From: a virus
Reading direction: 5' to 3' (one strand)
IMG/VR virus record: IMGVR_UViG_3300021957_000235
Span: 1 to 27,262 of that record
Length of the DNA stretch: 27,262 nt
Shown one piece after another: positions 15,150 through 24,834 of this stretch (its first letter is position 1; every line of letters starts with the position of its first letter). The notes beneath the pieces are model-generated. The model was not told where the DNA came from. It searched no databases and saw only the letters and a program-made list of their open reading frames with translations. The translations under genes were made by a program, and so were the position numbers.

Positions 15150-16966
15150 CGGAAACTACTATAAAATCGACCGGACTAGACTTCAATTCGATTAAAAACA
15201 ATCTTAAAACGTTTTTTAAATCTACCGAAGAGTTTAACGATTACAATTTTGAAGCAAGCGGTCTTTCCAATCTTCTGGATGTTCTTGCATACAACACACA
15301 CTATAACGGATTGATTGCTAACTTTGCTTTGAACGAAAGTTATTTAAGTACAGCACAGTTACGTAGTAGTATGGTAGGTCTTGCCGGAGCATTAGGTTAT
15401 AATGTTAGGAGTCAAACTGCCGCAAAGGCCATTGTCCGATTACAAGTCACTGATGTTGCCGGACCTTCAATATATACCTTACCCTCTGGAACCACCTTTA
15501 CCACTACCGTAGAAGGAACTGCATTTACATTTCAGACACGAGAAACTTATAATGCAACCAAAGACGGAAGTGGAAACTATCAATTTGTTGATGCAGATGG
15601 TAATAAAGATCTCTATATTACAGAAGGCATCGAAAAAACTAAAATCTTTCTGGCGGGTCCTGCAAGTGAGACCGATACTTACGTCATTCCTGATGAGTCT
15701 ATGGACTCTTCGACTGCGATAATCAAAGTCTACAATTCTGCAACTTCACCTACATACGTGGCCTATCAAAACATTGATGTTATCACAACGATTGATGAGA
15801 ATACTCGAATCTATGTGTTGAAAGAATCACCCAACGGTTACTACGAGGTTACTTTTGGTAATGGTTCGACTCTCGGTATCTCTCCGGTTTCAGGAGAAAA
15901 GATTGAAGTTAGTTATCTTTCTTGCGGTGGACCAACTGCTAATGGAGGAATTAACTTTACTCCAACCAGTGAATTCCCACTTGCTGGAGGAGGCACCACT
16001 CCCATTACTGTCATAAGAGTGCAGAAAAGTGCTGGTGGTAGTGACAAAGAAGTTATCGAGTCTATTCGAAAGAATGCGCCCTACCTCTATGCGTCACAAA
16101 ACCGAATGGTAACTGCGGCAGATTATTCGACTCTTGTACTTCGAAATTTTGGTCAGTACATTGATGATATTAAAGCATGGGGAGGGGAGGATAATATACC
16201 TCAAAACATTGGGGCAGTATACTTGTCTATCTCATTCAAAGAAGGGGTAAATATTCCGGCACAAAAGACGGCAATTACGGCATATGCCAAAGACCTATCG
16301 GTTGCCAGCTTTGAAGTTAAATATACCGATCCTATTATTACTTACTTAGAAATCACTCCAGTATTTCAATTCAATTCAAGACTATCAAGCGTGACCAATC
16401 TTCAAGCACAGACACTAGTCGATAATTCAGTAAGTAAATATTTCACTGCCAACATTGGAAAGTTTGATCAATCTTTTAGACGATCTAATCTTTTGACTTT
16501 GATTGATGATACTGATGTCGGGATCTTATCCTCTCGGGCAATCGTTCGAATGCAACAACGCCTTGCCTCGACAGATATAAACTTTACTGTTGGGAAAGAT
16601 TATACATTTACTTTTCCTGGATCAATTCTCTCAGATTTGGATGATGAAACAATTCTTGAGACGAGTGATTTCACCTTTTCAAACCGAACTTGTGCCATTC
16701 GAAATAGAATTGGATCAAACATCCTTGAAATATTTGATCGGGGTAGTGCTACGGTGCTCACGACCAATACGGGTTATTTTGATCCTCAAAGAGGTATTGT
16801 ATATATTCAAGGGTTTGCACCTCAAGCATTGTCCGGTGGTGATTCTTACCTGCGAGTGTCTGTCCTCTCAGGCAACCAAGGGAACATCAATACGGTTCGA
16901 GAAAATGTTCTTGCTCTAGATGCTATTAGATCGTCTTCTTCGGCAGTCATTACAACTTCAGTATAA
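15146..16966 (+). CDS. 6: Baseplate wedge gp6
   Basis: gp6 forms the inner ring of the T4 baseplate as a dimer in each wedge, and it belongs to the baseplate J/gp6 group. At 606 aa it is close to T4's 660. The N-terminus is characteristic: TGLDFNSIKNNLKTFFKSTE, FNDYNFEASGLSNLLDVLAY, NTHYNGLIANFALNESYLST and LRSSMVGLAGALGYN. The middle contains TFTTTVEGTAFTFQT, GYYEVTFGNGSTLGISPVSG and ESIRKNAPYLYASQNRMVTA, the standard J-like core. The C-terminus is beta-rich. It overlaps gp25 by ATGA. Its TAA (16964-16966) lies inside a late promoter octamer. Confidence 0.93.
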   Translation: MTETTIKSTGLDFNSIKNNLKTFFKSTEEFNDYNFEASGLSNLLDVLAYNTHYNGLIANFALNESYLSTAQLRSSMVGLAGALGYNVRSQTAAKAIVRLQVTDVAGPSIYTLPSGTTFTTTVEGTAFTFQTRETYNATKDGSGNYQFVDADGNKDLYITEGIEKTKIFLAGPASETDTYVIPDESMDSSTAIIKVYNSATSPTYVAYQNIDVITTIDENTRIYVLKESPNGYYEVTFGNGSTLGISPVSGEKIEVSYLSCGGPTANGGINFTPTSEFPLAGGGTTPITVIRVQKSAGGSDKEVIESIRKNAPYLYASQNRMVTAADYSTLVLRNFGQYIDDIKAWGGEDNIPQNIGAVYLSISFKEGVNIPAQKTAITAYAKDLSVASFEVKYTDPIITYLEITPVFQFNSRLSSVTNLQAQTLVDNSVSKYFTANIGKFDQSFRRSNLLTLIDDTDVGILSSRAIVRMQQRLASTDINFTVGKDYTFTFPGSILSDLDDETILETSDFTFSNRTCAIRNRIGSNILEIFDRGSATVLTTNTGYFDPQRGIVYIQGFAPQALSGGDSYLRVSVLSGNQGNINTVRENVLALDAIRSSSSAVITTSV

Positions 16967-16969
16967 ATA
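16962..16969 (+). promoter_or_regulatory. T4-type late promoter (TATAAATA) overlapping the gp6 stop
   Basis: This exact TATAAATA contains the gp6 stop codon (TAA 16964-16966). Predicted transcription starts near 16975, 18 bases before gp8. It would drive gp8, the glycosyltransferase-like gene and the 1829-aa protein. Confidence 0.8.
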
Positions 16970-16992
16970 GGAAGGTAAACGGAAAATAAGAT

Positions 16993-18396
16993 ATGAGCGA
17001 TCCAAAAGCAACCATTACCCAAGAACTGAAAACCACCTTGGTTGACCTTCTTCAGAAAGACCTTGATTCGGCAGACAATAGTTATTATATTGCGCTCGGA
17101 CGATCCAAAGCATGGCCTGGAAATAACGATGTTCCCGAACAACCAGAAGCATCGGGCACCGCATCGATTAAAGACCTTCGTGCGTCATTTCAATCCTATA
17201 AGATTTCTGCCAACAATACGGCAATCATAACTAATACTTCATGGGATGTTAGCGGTACGACCTCGTATTTTCCGTTCGATGACAAATACAGCACACAGTC
17301 CAATGAATATTACGTAATAAATGATAGCGATGAAGTTTTCGTCTGTGTTGAAAACGGAAGGAATCTGATTACTGGTGCAATAGTTCCTAGCACGATACGT
17401 CCCAGTGCACCCACCAAAACTGTGGCAGATCCTAGCCAATCGCCTCCCAACGATCAAATACGTACCTTCAAGACCTCTGATGGATATCACTGGCGGTACT
17501 TGTACAAAGCAAGTCCTTTTGCGTCAACTCAATTTAAAACCAACACTTTGATGCCGGTCAAACGCGTTCGAGGTGCTCCTACATTAGAAGAAGAAATTGA
17601 ACAGCAACAGATGCAAGACAGTTCTTTTGCAGGAGAAATCTTATCAATTCAGGTTGTTGCCGGAGGGTCTAATTACAGTGCTCCTACGGTTACTTTCAGT
17701 GGCAATGGTACTGCTAATGACGGAGAAGGTAATCTTTTAGGTTTTTCTGCCATCCAATCGGGGGGTGTTATTACTCACATTGGTTTAGATTCAGACGGAG
17801 TAGGTAAAATTGTACACGGTAGTGGATACACTGATGTTCAACTCACCGTTACAGACGGGGGTTCGGGGTCAGGTGCAATCGTAAGACCAGTTATCGGTAA
17901 TCTCAATAAAGATCCTCGGGCAACCTTAAGAAGTAACGGTTTGTTGATTAAAACGGATTTTCAGAACTCCGAATTAAATACTATTTTGGCAGAGAACGAT
18001 TTCCGAACAGTAGCACTCATACGTAATCCAAGTCAATATGGAGGAGGTTCGTTAACTGCTAATACGGCAAATGCTTTGAGTGCTTTATCCTTGACCGGAA
18101 TCAGTGGTACGTTTATTGAAGATGAATTGATATCACAAGCGGCTACGGGTAGTCAAGGATATGTTGTAAATTTGGACGGAAGTACTCTGTATTACGTACA
18201 AGACATTTCTGTGGGTATCCAAGCATTTGATAACTCTTTGGTCACTACGGCAAGTGGTGGTCAGGGTACTGTTACTGGGACTATCAATCCAGATGTTGAC
18301 GTATTTTCAGGAGATATTCTCTATATAAGTAACGATAGTGATACGCCCAGAAATTCATCACAAACTGAAGAAATAAGATTGATAGTAAATTTTTAA
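16993..18396 (+). CDS. 8: Baseplate wedge gp8 with glycine-rich insertion
   Basis: The 467-aa product follows T4 gp8 (334 aa) at both ends: YYIALGRSKAWPGNNDVPEQP (about 31-51) against T4's ITFGRSEPWSSNEN, FVCVENGR, SDGYHWRYLYKASPF (about 162-176) against GDGYVWEYLFEIPPD, VALIRNPSQYG, and the C-terminal SGDILYISNDSDTPRNSSQT, EEIRLIVNF against SGEMIYMENRPPI...TEEINILFTF. Between them, residues about 213-302 are an extra module with two half-repeats, VVAGGSNYSAPTVTFSGNGT and HGSGYTDVQLTVTDGGSGSG. A second Gly/Thr-rich stretch lies at about 375-440. These read as beta decoration domains. In T4, gp8 sits on the outer wedge and binds gp7 and gp10. The following gene starts one base after the stop. 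Confidence 0.88.
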   Translation: MSDPKATITQELKTTLVDLLQKDLDSADNSYYIALGRSKAWPGNNDVPEQPEASGTASIKDLRASFQSYKISANNTAIITNTSWDVSGTTSYFPFDDKYSTQSNEYYVINDSDEVFVCVENGRNLITGAIVPSTIRPSAPTKTVADPSQSPPNDQIRTFKTSDGYHWRYLYKASPFASTQFKTNTLMPVKRVRGAPTLEEEIEQQQMQDSSFAGEILSIQVVAGGSNYSAPTVTFSGNGTANDGEGNLLGFSAIQSGGVITHIGLDSDGVGKIVHGSGYTDVQLTVTDGGSGSGAIVRPVIGNLNKDPRATLRSNGLLIKTDFQNSELNTILAENDFRTVALIRNPSQYGGGSLTANTANALSALSLTGISGTFIEDELISQAATGSQGYVVNLDGSTLYYVQDISVGIQAFDNSLVTTASGGQGTVTGTINPDVDVFSGDILYISNDSDTPRNSSQTEEIRLIVNF

Positions 18397-18397
18397 T

Positions 18398-19072
18398 ATG
18401 AGTATAAGACGTAGTAGACCTGAATTTAAACTTAAAGTTTATCCAGATGTTTATATGATATCGATGTCGGATGACGAGAAATCTCAATATTTTAAAAATT
18501 TAGTACTTCCCAGTTGGGAAAAATTTGGAGTAAAGGTTAATCATTTTGAAGCAATCACTCCGAAAGATTTTAGTAAATATAACAATACCCCGATTAGTTA
18601 CGGTTTAAACTGTTATAAAAACAGTACAAAAGTAGGAACGGCAAACAGGAAATTTACACCAACAGAAAAAGCAATATGGTTCTCTGCATACGAATGTTGG
18701 AAAATGTGTGTAAAAGAAAATAAAGCATTTATATTCATAGAACATGATTGTGAATTACTTAAATTGCCTCCTATAAATCTATTACGAGACAATGAAATGA
18801 TTTTATTATGTAACTGGAGAGGTAAAAGAGCAAATCCAATGACAGGATATTATCTAACACCTCCAATTGCAAAGATGTTAATTGAAATGCTTGTTTTACC
18901 GACACACTACAATGTAGATGCATGGGTACAAGAAATGGCAATTAACGTAGGTAGATTCGAAACCTCACATATGCGGGTGGTAAAGTGGGAAGATGAAGAA
19001 GGACGACAAATAAGCACGATAGATCATCGTGCAGAAAAGATAGATCAAAAATACTTAGACTTTAAGGGATAG
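18398..19072 (+). CDS. Glycosyltransferase family 25-like protein
   Basis: The 224-aa product resembles family 25 (LPS-type) glycosyltransferases: an opening strand YPDVYMISM (15-23), a helix with KNLVLPSWEKFGVKVNHFEAITP, FTPTEKAIWFSAYECWKMCV (86-105) like the family's 'L..gEig..lSH...w', then FIFIEHDCEL (111-120) in place of the metal-binding EDDv motif, and LCNWRGKRANPMTGYYLTPPIA resembling the late YLLTP-like element. The divergent motif (EHD) leaves activity uncertain. G+C is about 33% over 18421-19020, against about 44% over 17401-18000 in gp8, and codons favour AAA, ATA and TTA, so it looks acquired. It lies in the wedge operon. Sugar addition to a virion or host surface is inferred. 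Confidence 0.7.
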   Translation: MSIRRSRPEFKLKVYPDVYMISMSDDEKSQYFKNLVLPSWEKFGVKVNHFEAITPKDFSKYNNTPISYGLNCYKNSTKVGTANRKFTPTEKAIWFSAYECWKMCVKENKAFIFIEHDCELLKLPPINLLRDNEMILLCNWRGKRANPMTGYYLTPPIAKMLIEMLVLPTHYNVDAWVQEMAINVGRFETSHMRVVKWEDEEGRQISTIDHRAEKIDQKYLDFKG

Positions 19073-19080
19073 GGAACACC

Positions 19081-22000
19081 ATGGCGAATTTCACCAAAAA
19101 CACATTTTCGCAGACATACTTCGATGATTGGGATAAGAATAATAATTATCATCGTGTATTATTCAACAGTGGTCGGGCACTTCAAGCAAGAGAGTTGACT
19201 CAAATGCAGAGCATCATCAATGGTGAGATGCAACGATTGGGTAACAACATATACAAGGAAGGCGCGGCGGTATCTGCTGGTGAAATTACTGTCAACGCTA
19301 CCTATCAGTTTGTTAAAATAACAACCTCGATTGAAAACGTTGTAGTCGGGGAAGAAATTGAGCAGCAGTCTGCTCCTTCTGGTATCAAGGCAATTGTTCT
19401 TGAAAAGGATTCAGTAAACAACATCTTATATGTACGGTATGTCTCTGACGGTACGGCAACGATAGGCACAGAATCGGTTCGTTTTTCTCAGGGAGGTACT
19501 CTCCTTTCCCCCAATGCTGGTTCTTTGACGATAACAAATGCTGGGGCAGGAGCAGATGTAGGGAGTGCATGTAAAGTAACCATAGGTGAAGGTGATTTCT
19601 ATACTATGGGTCACTTCGTGCATGCGCGTGAGCAGTCTATTATTCTTGGACCAGTTCCTCGAAATCCTGCCAATGCTGTGCTTGGTTTTAAAGTAAACCA
19701 AAGTGTCACAACTGTCAATTCTGATTCCGATGGTTATGGTGGTGCGATTGGAAGTCAACTTTATGATAACTGGGGTGGCACTTCTAATACTTCAGCACCC
19801 GGAGCAGATCGATATACAATTCGTTTAGATATAATAGAAGCAAGTGCCGTTACATCAGATGATACCTTCCTATTCATTTGTCGTATAGAAAACGGTAAAC
19901 TCACTGAGCAAGTACAGGAAATTGATGCTTACAACAAGATCAATGATTTGCTTGCCACAAGAACTAAAGAAGAATCTGGTAACTATCTGGTTGCACCTTT
20001 TACTGCACATTATGAAGATGACAACAATGCAGATTCGGATTTGACAATGGTTCTGTCAGCGGGTACGGCATATGTTAACGGTTATCGAATCGATAAACAA
20101 GTGCCCACTAAAATTCGTGTACCTCGTCCAAATGCAACCGAAACAATAAACAATGGTGGTATTGGTATTGCTCATGGGCAGTATGTAAACGTCACTATGC
20201 CTACAGGATTGTCCAGCGGTCAATTCCCATTGATCAGTGCTAATAGCAGTACTGTTCTGGAAGTAGATCTTCGATCCGCGGCCGGATACGGCGGGAGTAC
20301 AATAGGTAGTGCTACGGTAACCGACATAACTAAAGTTGGAGGAGGCGTTTTTAAGTTACACCTTACTCGAATTATAATGACTGGGGCAAACAAGTTTAGT
20401 GCCGTTCGGTCTATCGGATCCTCAGCTGCAATTGTAGCAGACGTTGAATTGACCGGGTCTTTATGTGTTCTTCAGGGTGGGGCAAATACAAGTTATCTAT
20501 ACCCCTATCCTTATGCACGTCCGGCTCTGGCAACAGCAACAGACATTTCTTATACTTACACAACTACTACGGCATCACAGGCAACGACTGCTGGAGGTGT
20601 GTTTGACTCTACATCTGGCGCTGCCGCCAACGATTTGAATGCGACTCGATCTGAAATTTACGTAAATCCAGAATCTTGGATTGTATATCAAGACGGGATA
20701 GGAATTGTTCAAGGCGTGACACCTGTAATCGCGGCAAATGGATTGTCATACATAATTTCTGGTCTTACCGGTTCAACTAATACTTCAGTATGTTTAAAAA
20801 TTAAACGTTCTGCACCAGTACGAAGAACCAAGCAATTGTTAACTAAGACGGCAATTGCCTACACTATTTCTGCCGGTGGTATTACATTTAATGAAACTGA
20901 TATTGCTCAAGTGTCTTTGGTTTCTCAGAGTGGGGTTGATATTACTAGTGACTTTACTTTATATAATGGTCAGCAAGACACCTTCTATGAAAAAGGACGA
21001 TTGATTTTAAATGCGGGAATTGCTCATACCGGTTCTATCGATGTGACTTACACTCACTACGATCATAGTGATGGTGATTTCTTCGACTTTTCATCTTTCT
21101 CTAACATCGACTACGAAGACCTTCCTAATCATCGTATGACCAGTGGTGAGATCCGATCTCTTCGAGATTATATCGATTTTCGTCCTTACTATGACGGTTC
21201 AAGCATGTCCTCAACGACTGATGCGGCAAAACCACCTGCCAACGGAACTTCAGTTGAATTCGACGCTAAATTTTACCTTGGTCGCGCAGACAAAATTCTG
21301 ATCACAGAAGACGGGGAAGTTAAAGTTTTGATGGGGCAACAGGCAAGGGAGCCTCAGTTTAAACAGACTCCTAACAACTCCATGGAATTGTATAAGGTCG
21401 TAATGAATCCTTATACAATAAATCCAGACGATTTATCTATGTACCCATTGGAGCATAAAGTTTACACTATGCCCGATATTGCAGAGTTAGATCGACGATT
21501 GAGTCTTCTTGAAGAACTCTCTACTCTAACAGGTATTGAGTTAGCAACTAAGTTAAACACTGATTTAGATTCAGACGGTCTAGAAAGACCAGAATCTGGT
21601 TATATTGTCGATCCACTTGATGATCAAGGTGTAGCAGATACCAACCTTATAGACTATTGTGCCTCTTTGGATCCCGAAAGCAAACTTGTTCGTCCATGTT
21701 TTGATGAAGAAAACCTCCGTTTAATTTATCAACCAGATGATGGAGCAGTTTTTGGTGGCGCATCTTATCAGAACACCTCGAAGAATGTAACTCAATCGGG
21801 TGATAATGTATATTTAAATTATACTACTGCTGAATGGCAAAAACAAGATCGTGCATCTACAAGTGTGGCAATCAATAAAACAAATGAAGTGGATAACATA
21901 GGTAAGATGATCCTTTCTCCTTCAAGTGATGAATGGAAAGGTACCTATTGGGATACTTCTCCGGTTCTTGCAGGAAAAAGAAGACTTGATAATCGATCAC

Positions 22001-24570
22001 AAACCTTGTGGAATAACTGGGAATGGGGTTGGTTAGGTCGTTCGGTAGAAGATCAGGTGCAGCCCTACTCTCGTCCTAATCCTTTGTCAACCACACCGTC
22101 TGGACAGAACTTTGCTTTCTCGGGTTGCGAATCTACCGTAGATCTAAGTTCAGGTTCGACCTCACGCGCAACCAATTTAACTACTAACGGTTCAGTTCGA
22201 AGAGTGGTCAGTTCAGACACAATTCGACAAAGAGTCGGTAATCGTGTAATTGATATGGCACTCGTCCCTTGGATTAGGTCTCGTAAGATTTTCTTCAAAG
22301 CGGAAGGGATGCGACCCAACACAACATACAATGCTTTTTTTGATGGTATAAATGTAACCGCCTGGTGTAACGGTAATGATACTTTTACTCGATATGCTGC
22401 AACTACAGATGACGTAGGCAATCAATACGAAAACCTCTCGGGGCATCCAAGTGTGAATGCTATCACTTCCAACTCGGAAGGTAAAATTGAAGGGTCCTTC
22501 ATTATACCTAATCAAAGACCGGTAATGACTGGGGTGGCGAATCGCGCACTTCGAAGATCACAAGCAAGTTCTGGTTTACGTTTCCGTGCGGGTGTTCGAG
22601 AATTCAAACTTGTGGATAACACGAGTGGCGATATCACTAATGCTGGAAGTCATAGTCGCTCATACTACGCGGTAGTTGGAGCAATTAATAATGCTAGAAA
22701 CCATGTGCTGTCTAATCGGTACCTTGAACCCTCTTGGTCGGTATTGAGTCCTATGTCTGGACCATCAGATCGAGGTCAACGTCCCGGTGGTGTACATGCG
22801 AAAAGTGTTGATCAAACACTCGATGCTCTTTCAAGCACAGACATCAAATTGCTTTCTCCGCATCTTTCAGGATCTTACGGTCCTGATACTTCAGGTTTAG
22901 AAGGAAGCATTGGTAATATTGATATCAGTCGCATTCTCAAAGACTATGTTGATGTAGATATCAATTACTTTGGATCTGATGCAACCACGGTACGTGAAAT
23001 TGGAGAAAGTTCGACACCATTTGCTCAGAGTTTTCGTGTTGATAATGCTCATGGAGTGGTACTTTCTAGTGTTGATTTGTTCTTTAAATCAAGACCAAGC
23101 ACATCGATTCCAATTATTATGGAAATTCGACCGATGGAAAATGGCCGCCCATCCCTTTTAGAAAGTGTACCGGGATCAACAGTGGTTGTTGCACGTGCTT
23201 CAGTTGCAATTCCTAGTACCGAAACAATGACGGTTATTAAAGCAACCCCAACCGTATTCACTTTTGACGAACCAGTGTACCTTTCTCCTTGGCAAGAATA
23301 TGCTATCTGTCTGAAGACGCAATCTTCGGACTATGAAATATATATTTCTAAGACGGGTGAGTTTGAACTGGGTACTGATAAACAAGTAACAACTTCACCT
23401 TTGGTGGGTTCATTATTCTATGCTCGAAATAGTACGTCTACTGTACAAAATGAAGCAGATTTGATGTTCAAACTTAACCGATGTGTTTTCGACACGAACG
23501 GGAGTTTAGTTCTACGTAATTCGGTCGCACCTTCAAAACTTCTTCTTAACAATCCTATTCGTACTAACGGAACTAGCACGATTTATGTAACCCATCCTTG
23601 TCATGGTCTGCATGTTGGAGAGACTGCAACCATATCGGGGGCAATTGATACTGGCGGCATCAGCGCAGCAAATATTAATGGAAGTCGAACAGTTACCGGA
23701 ATAGATGGTAAAGGATATCAGGTGGTTGCAGGGGCGAGCGCAAGTTCTACGACGAAAGGAGGCGGCGCAAACGTACTGAGTGCAAGAAACATTCATTTCG
23801 AGGTTTTCAATCCTTACATTGAATCTGTTCTGCCTATTGGAACAACTACTGAAACCTTTGCTAGGTATACTCAAGGACGTTCATTATCAGATCCTCTCAC
23901 TACTAAGTTTGTGAAGGATGTTAACTACACGAAAGTACAATCAAAACAAAATCTCGCGTTTAATGATTATCCTCGTATGATTGCAATGAGAAGCGAAGAG
24001 ACTGATGCCAATGGCACTGCAACTAATAATGGTACTATTGCAGGATCTTCGACCTTCTCTTTGGATGTTAAAATTGATTTGAAGAGTATTAGTGATTATG
24101 TCAGTCCAATAGTTGATCTGCAAAGATGTTCTGCAATTCTTGTACAATCATGTGTTGATGACGATTCTATCACCCCTCCAATTTACAATGTGGCAGAAAC
24201 GGAACCTGATGGAGGTTCTGCATTGGCTAAGCATATTACTGCGCCTATTACGGTAAACGAAGATGCGGTTGGTCTTTCTATTAAGTTTGATACCCAATTG
24301 CCACTTCAAAGTAGTTTAGATACATACTATAGAGTTGCAACAGGTGGTGAGGACCTTTTGAGTAAAAATTGGGTGCAATATAATGCATTAACAGAAATAC
24401 CTAAGAGTTCGAATCCTAATAACTTTGTTCCGGTTACGTTGTTACCAGGAGGAGTGGCAGGAAACCTTGCCGGATTTAATCAGGCACAAGTAAAATTTGT
24501 TATGAAATCACAGAACTCTGTTTCTGTCCCTGCTCTAAGAGACATAAGTATTAAGTTACTTGCTGTATGA
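19081..24570 (+). CDS. Giant baseplate/tail structural protein with DUF4815-type N-terminus (1829 aa)
   Basis: The N-terminus, DWDKNNNYHRVLFNSGRALQ, then ARELTQMQSIINGEMQRLGN and IYKEGAAV, is the signature of the DUF4815 phage structural family. The mostly beta chain then shows AYVNGYRIDKQVPTKIRVPR (about 340), IRSLRDYIDFRPYYD (about 695), MPDIAELDRRLSLLEELSTL (from 797, the usual short coiled coil), FFKAEGMRPNTTYNAFFDGI (about 1070-1090), FAQSFRVDN through VYLSPWQEYAICLKT (about 1314-1420), LMFKLNRCVF, and ISDYVSPIVDLQR near the end. These elements recur in giant virion proteins of marine T4-like phages. Its place after gp6 and gp8 suggests it does the work of T4 gp7 and/or gp10, linking wedge to fibre network, but this is inference. 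It starts nine bases after the glycosyltransferase stop. Confidence 0.8.
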   Translation: MANFTKNTFSQTYFDDWDKNNNYHRVLFNSGRALQARELTQMQSIINGEMQRLGNNIYKEGAAVSAGEITVNATYQFVKITTSIENVVVGEEIEQQSAPSGIKAIVLEKDSVNNILYVRYVSDGTATIGTESVRFSQGGTLLSPNAGSLTITNAGAGADVGSACKVTIGEGDFYTMGHFVHAREQSIILGPVPRNPANAVLGFKVNQSVTTVNSDSDGYGGAIGSQLYDNWGGTSNTSAPGADRYTIRLDIIEASAVTSDDTFLFICRIENGKLTEQVQEIDAYNKINDLLATRTKEESGNYLVAPFTAHYEDDNNADSDLTMVLSAGTAYVNGYRIDKQVPTKIRVPRPNATETINNGGIGIAHGQYVNVTMPTGLSSGQFPLISANSSTVLEVDLRSAAGYGGSTIGSATVTDITKVGGGVFKLHLTRIIMTGANKFSAVRSIGSSAAIVADVELTGSLCVLQGGANTSYLYPYPYARPALATATDISYTYTTTTASQATTAGGVFDSTSGAAANDLNATRSEIYVNPESWIVYQDGIGIVQGVTPVIAANGLSYIISGLTGSTNTSVCLKIKRSAPVRRTKQLLTKTAIAYTISAGGITFNETDIAQVSLVSQSGVDITSDFTLYNGQQDTFYEKGRLILNAGIAHTGSIDVTYTHYDHSDGDFFDFSSFSNIDYEDLPNHRMTSGEIRSLRDYIDFRPYYDGSSMSSTTDAAKPPANGTSVEFDAKFYLGRADKILITEDGEVKVLMGQQAREPQFKQTPNNSMELYKVVMNPYTINPDDLSMYPLEHKVYTMPDIAELDRRLSLLEELSTLTGIELATKLNTDLDSDGLERPESGYIVDPLDDQGVADTNLIDYCASLDPESKLVRPCFDEENLRLIYQPDDGAVFGGASYQNTSKNVTQSGDNVYLNYTTAEWQKQDRASTSVAINKTNEVDNIGKMILSPSSDEWKGTYWDTSPVLAGKRRLDNRSQTLWNNWEWGWLGRSVEDQVQPYSRPNPLSTTPSGQNFAFSGCESTVDLSSGSTSRATNLTTNGSVRRVVSSDTIRQRVGNRVIDMALVPWIRSRKIFFKAEGMRPNTTYNAFFDGINVTAWCNGNDTFTRYAATTDDVGNQYENLSGHPSVNAITSNSEGKIEGSFIIPNQRPVMTGVANRALRRSQASSGLRFRAGVREFKLVDNTSGDITNAGSHSRSYYAVVGAINNARNHVLSNRYLEPSWSVLSPMSGPSDRGQRPGGVHAKSVDQTLDALSSTDIKLLSPHLSGSYGPDTSGLEGSIGNIDISRILKDYVDVDINYFGSDATTVREIGESSTPFAQSFRVDNAHGVVLSSVDLFFKSRPSTSIPIIMEIRPMENGRPSLLESVPGSTVVVARASVAIPSTETMTVIKATPTVFTFDEPVYLSPWQEYAICLKTQSSDYEIYISKTGEFELGTDKQVTTSPLVGSLFYARNSTSTVQNEADLMFKLNRCVFDTNGSLVLRNSVAPSKLLLNNPIRTNGTSTIYVTHPCHGLHVGETATISGAIDTGGISAANINGSRTVTGIDGKGYQVVAGASASSTTKGGGANVLSARNIHFEVFNPYIESVLPIGTTTETFARYTQGRSLSDPLTTKFVKDVNYTKVQSKQNLAFNDYPRMIAMRSEETDANGTATNNGTIAGSSTFSLDVKIDLKSISDYVSPIVDLQRCSAILVQSCVDDDSITPPIYNVAETEPDGGSALAKHITAPITVNEDAVGLSIKFDTQLPLQSSLDTYYRVATGGEDLLSKNWVQYNALTEIPKSSNPNNFVPVTLLPGGVAGNLAGFNQAQVKFVMKSQNSVSVPALRDISIKLLAV

Positions 24571-24794
24571 TGATGAATAAATATACTGGAATAGAAGGGT
24601 GGTCCGAATTAGTAAGAGATAACGAAACTAATGCAATTATCAATACTAATTCGGGCGCTATTCATGCAGCAAAGCAGAGGAAGAAACTCCGTAAGCTTGC
24701 CCGAGAACAGTTGGATAATCGACTCAACAAATTAGAAACCGAAATGCAAGATATAAAAGGCCTCCTTGAAGTTATAGCAAATAAAATCATATAA
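24567..24794 (+). CDS. Small coiled-coil protein (75 aa) in the tail operon
   Basis: The gene is coupled to the giant protein by ATGA, and three consecutive ATG codons (24567, 24570, 24573) leave the exact start open. The product has an N-terminal motif, LVRDNETNAIINTNSGAIHA, and then a charged heptad-rich helix (QLDNRLNKLETEMQDIKGLL). Similar small proteins of the 'D...GA(I/V)IN' plus coiled-coil type occur near structural genes of marine T4-like phages, though their function is not known to me. A chaperone, scaffold or trimeric linker for the fibre that follows is possible. Its stop lies inside a late promoter box. Confidence 0.75.
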   Translation: MMMNKYTGIEGWSELVRDNETNAIINTNSGAIHAAKQRKKLRKLAREQLDNRLNKLETEMQDIKGLLEVIANKII

Positions 24795-24797
24795 ATA
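24790..24797 (+). promoter_or_regulatory. T4-type late promoter (TATAAATA) before the repeat-bearing fibre gene
   Basis: This exact TATAAATA contains the stop codon of the 75-aa gene (TAA 24792-24794). Predicted transcription starts near 24803, with a leader of about 32 bases before ATG 24835. The leader has only a weak purine-rich ribosome site (AGAGAAAG). Confidence 0.8.
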
Positions 24798-24834
24798 GAG
24801 GTATTGTTGATTTTAGAGAAAGCGTAACTGCACA

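Noticed and set aside
22065-22515. Minus-strand frames of 100-118 codons under the giant protein
   Set aside because: Antisense to DUF4815-protein coding sequence with recognised motifs; no independent support.
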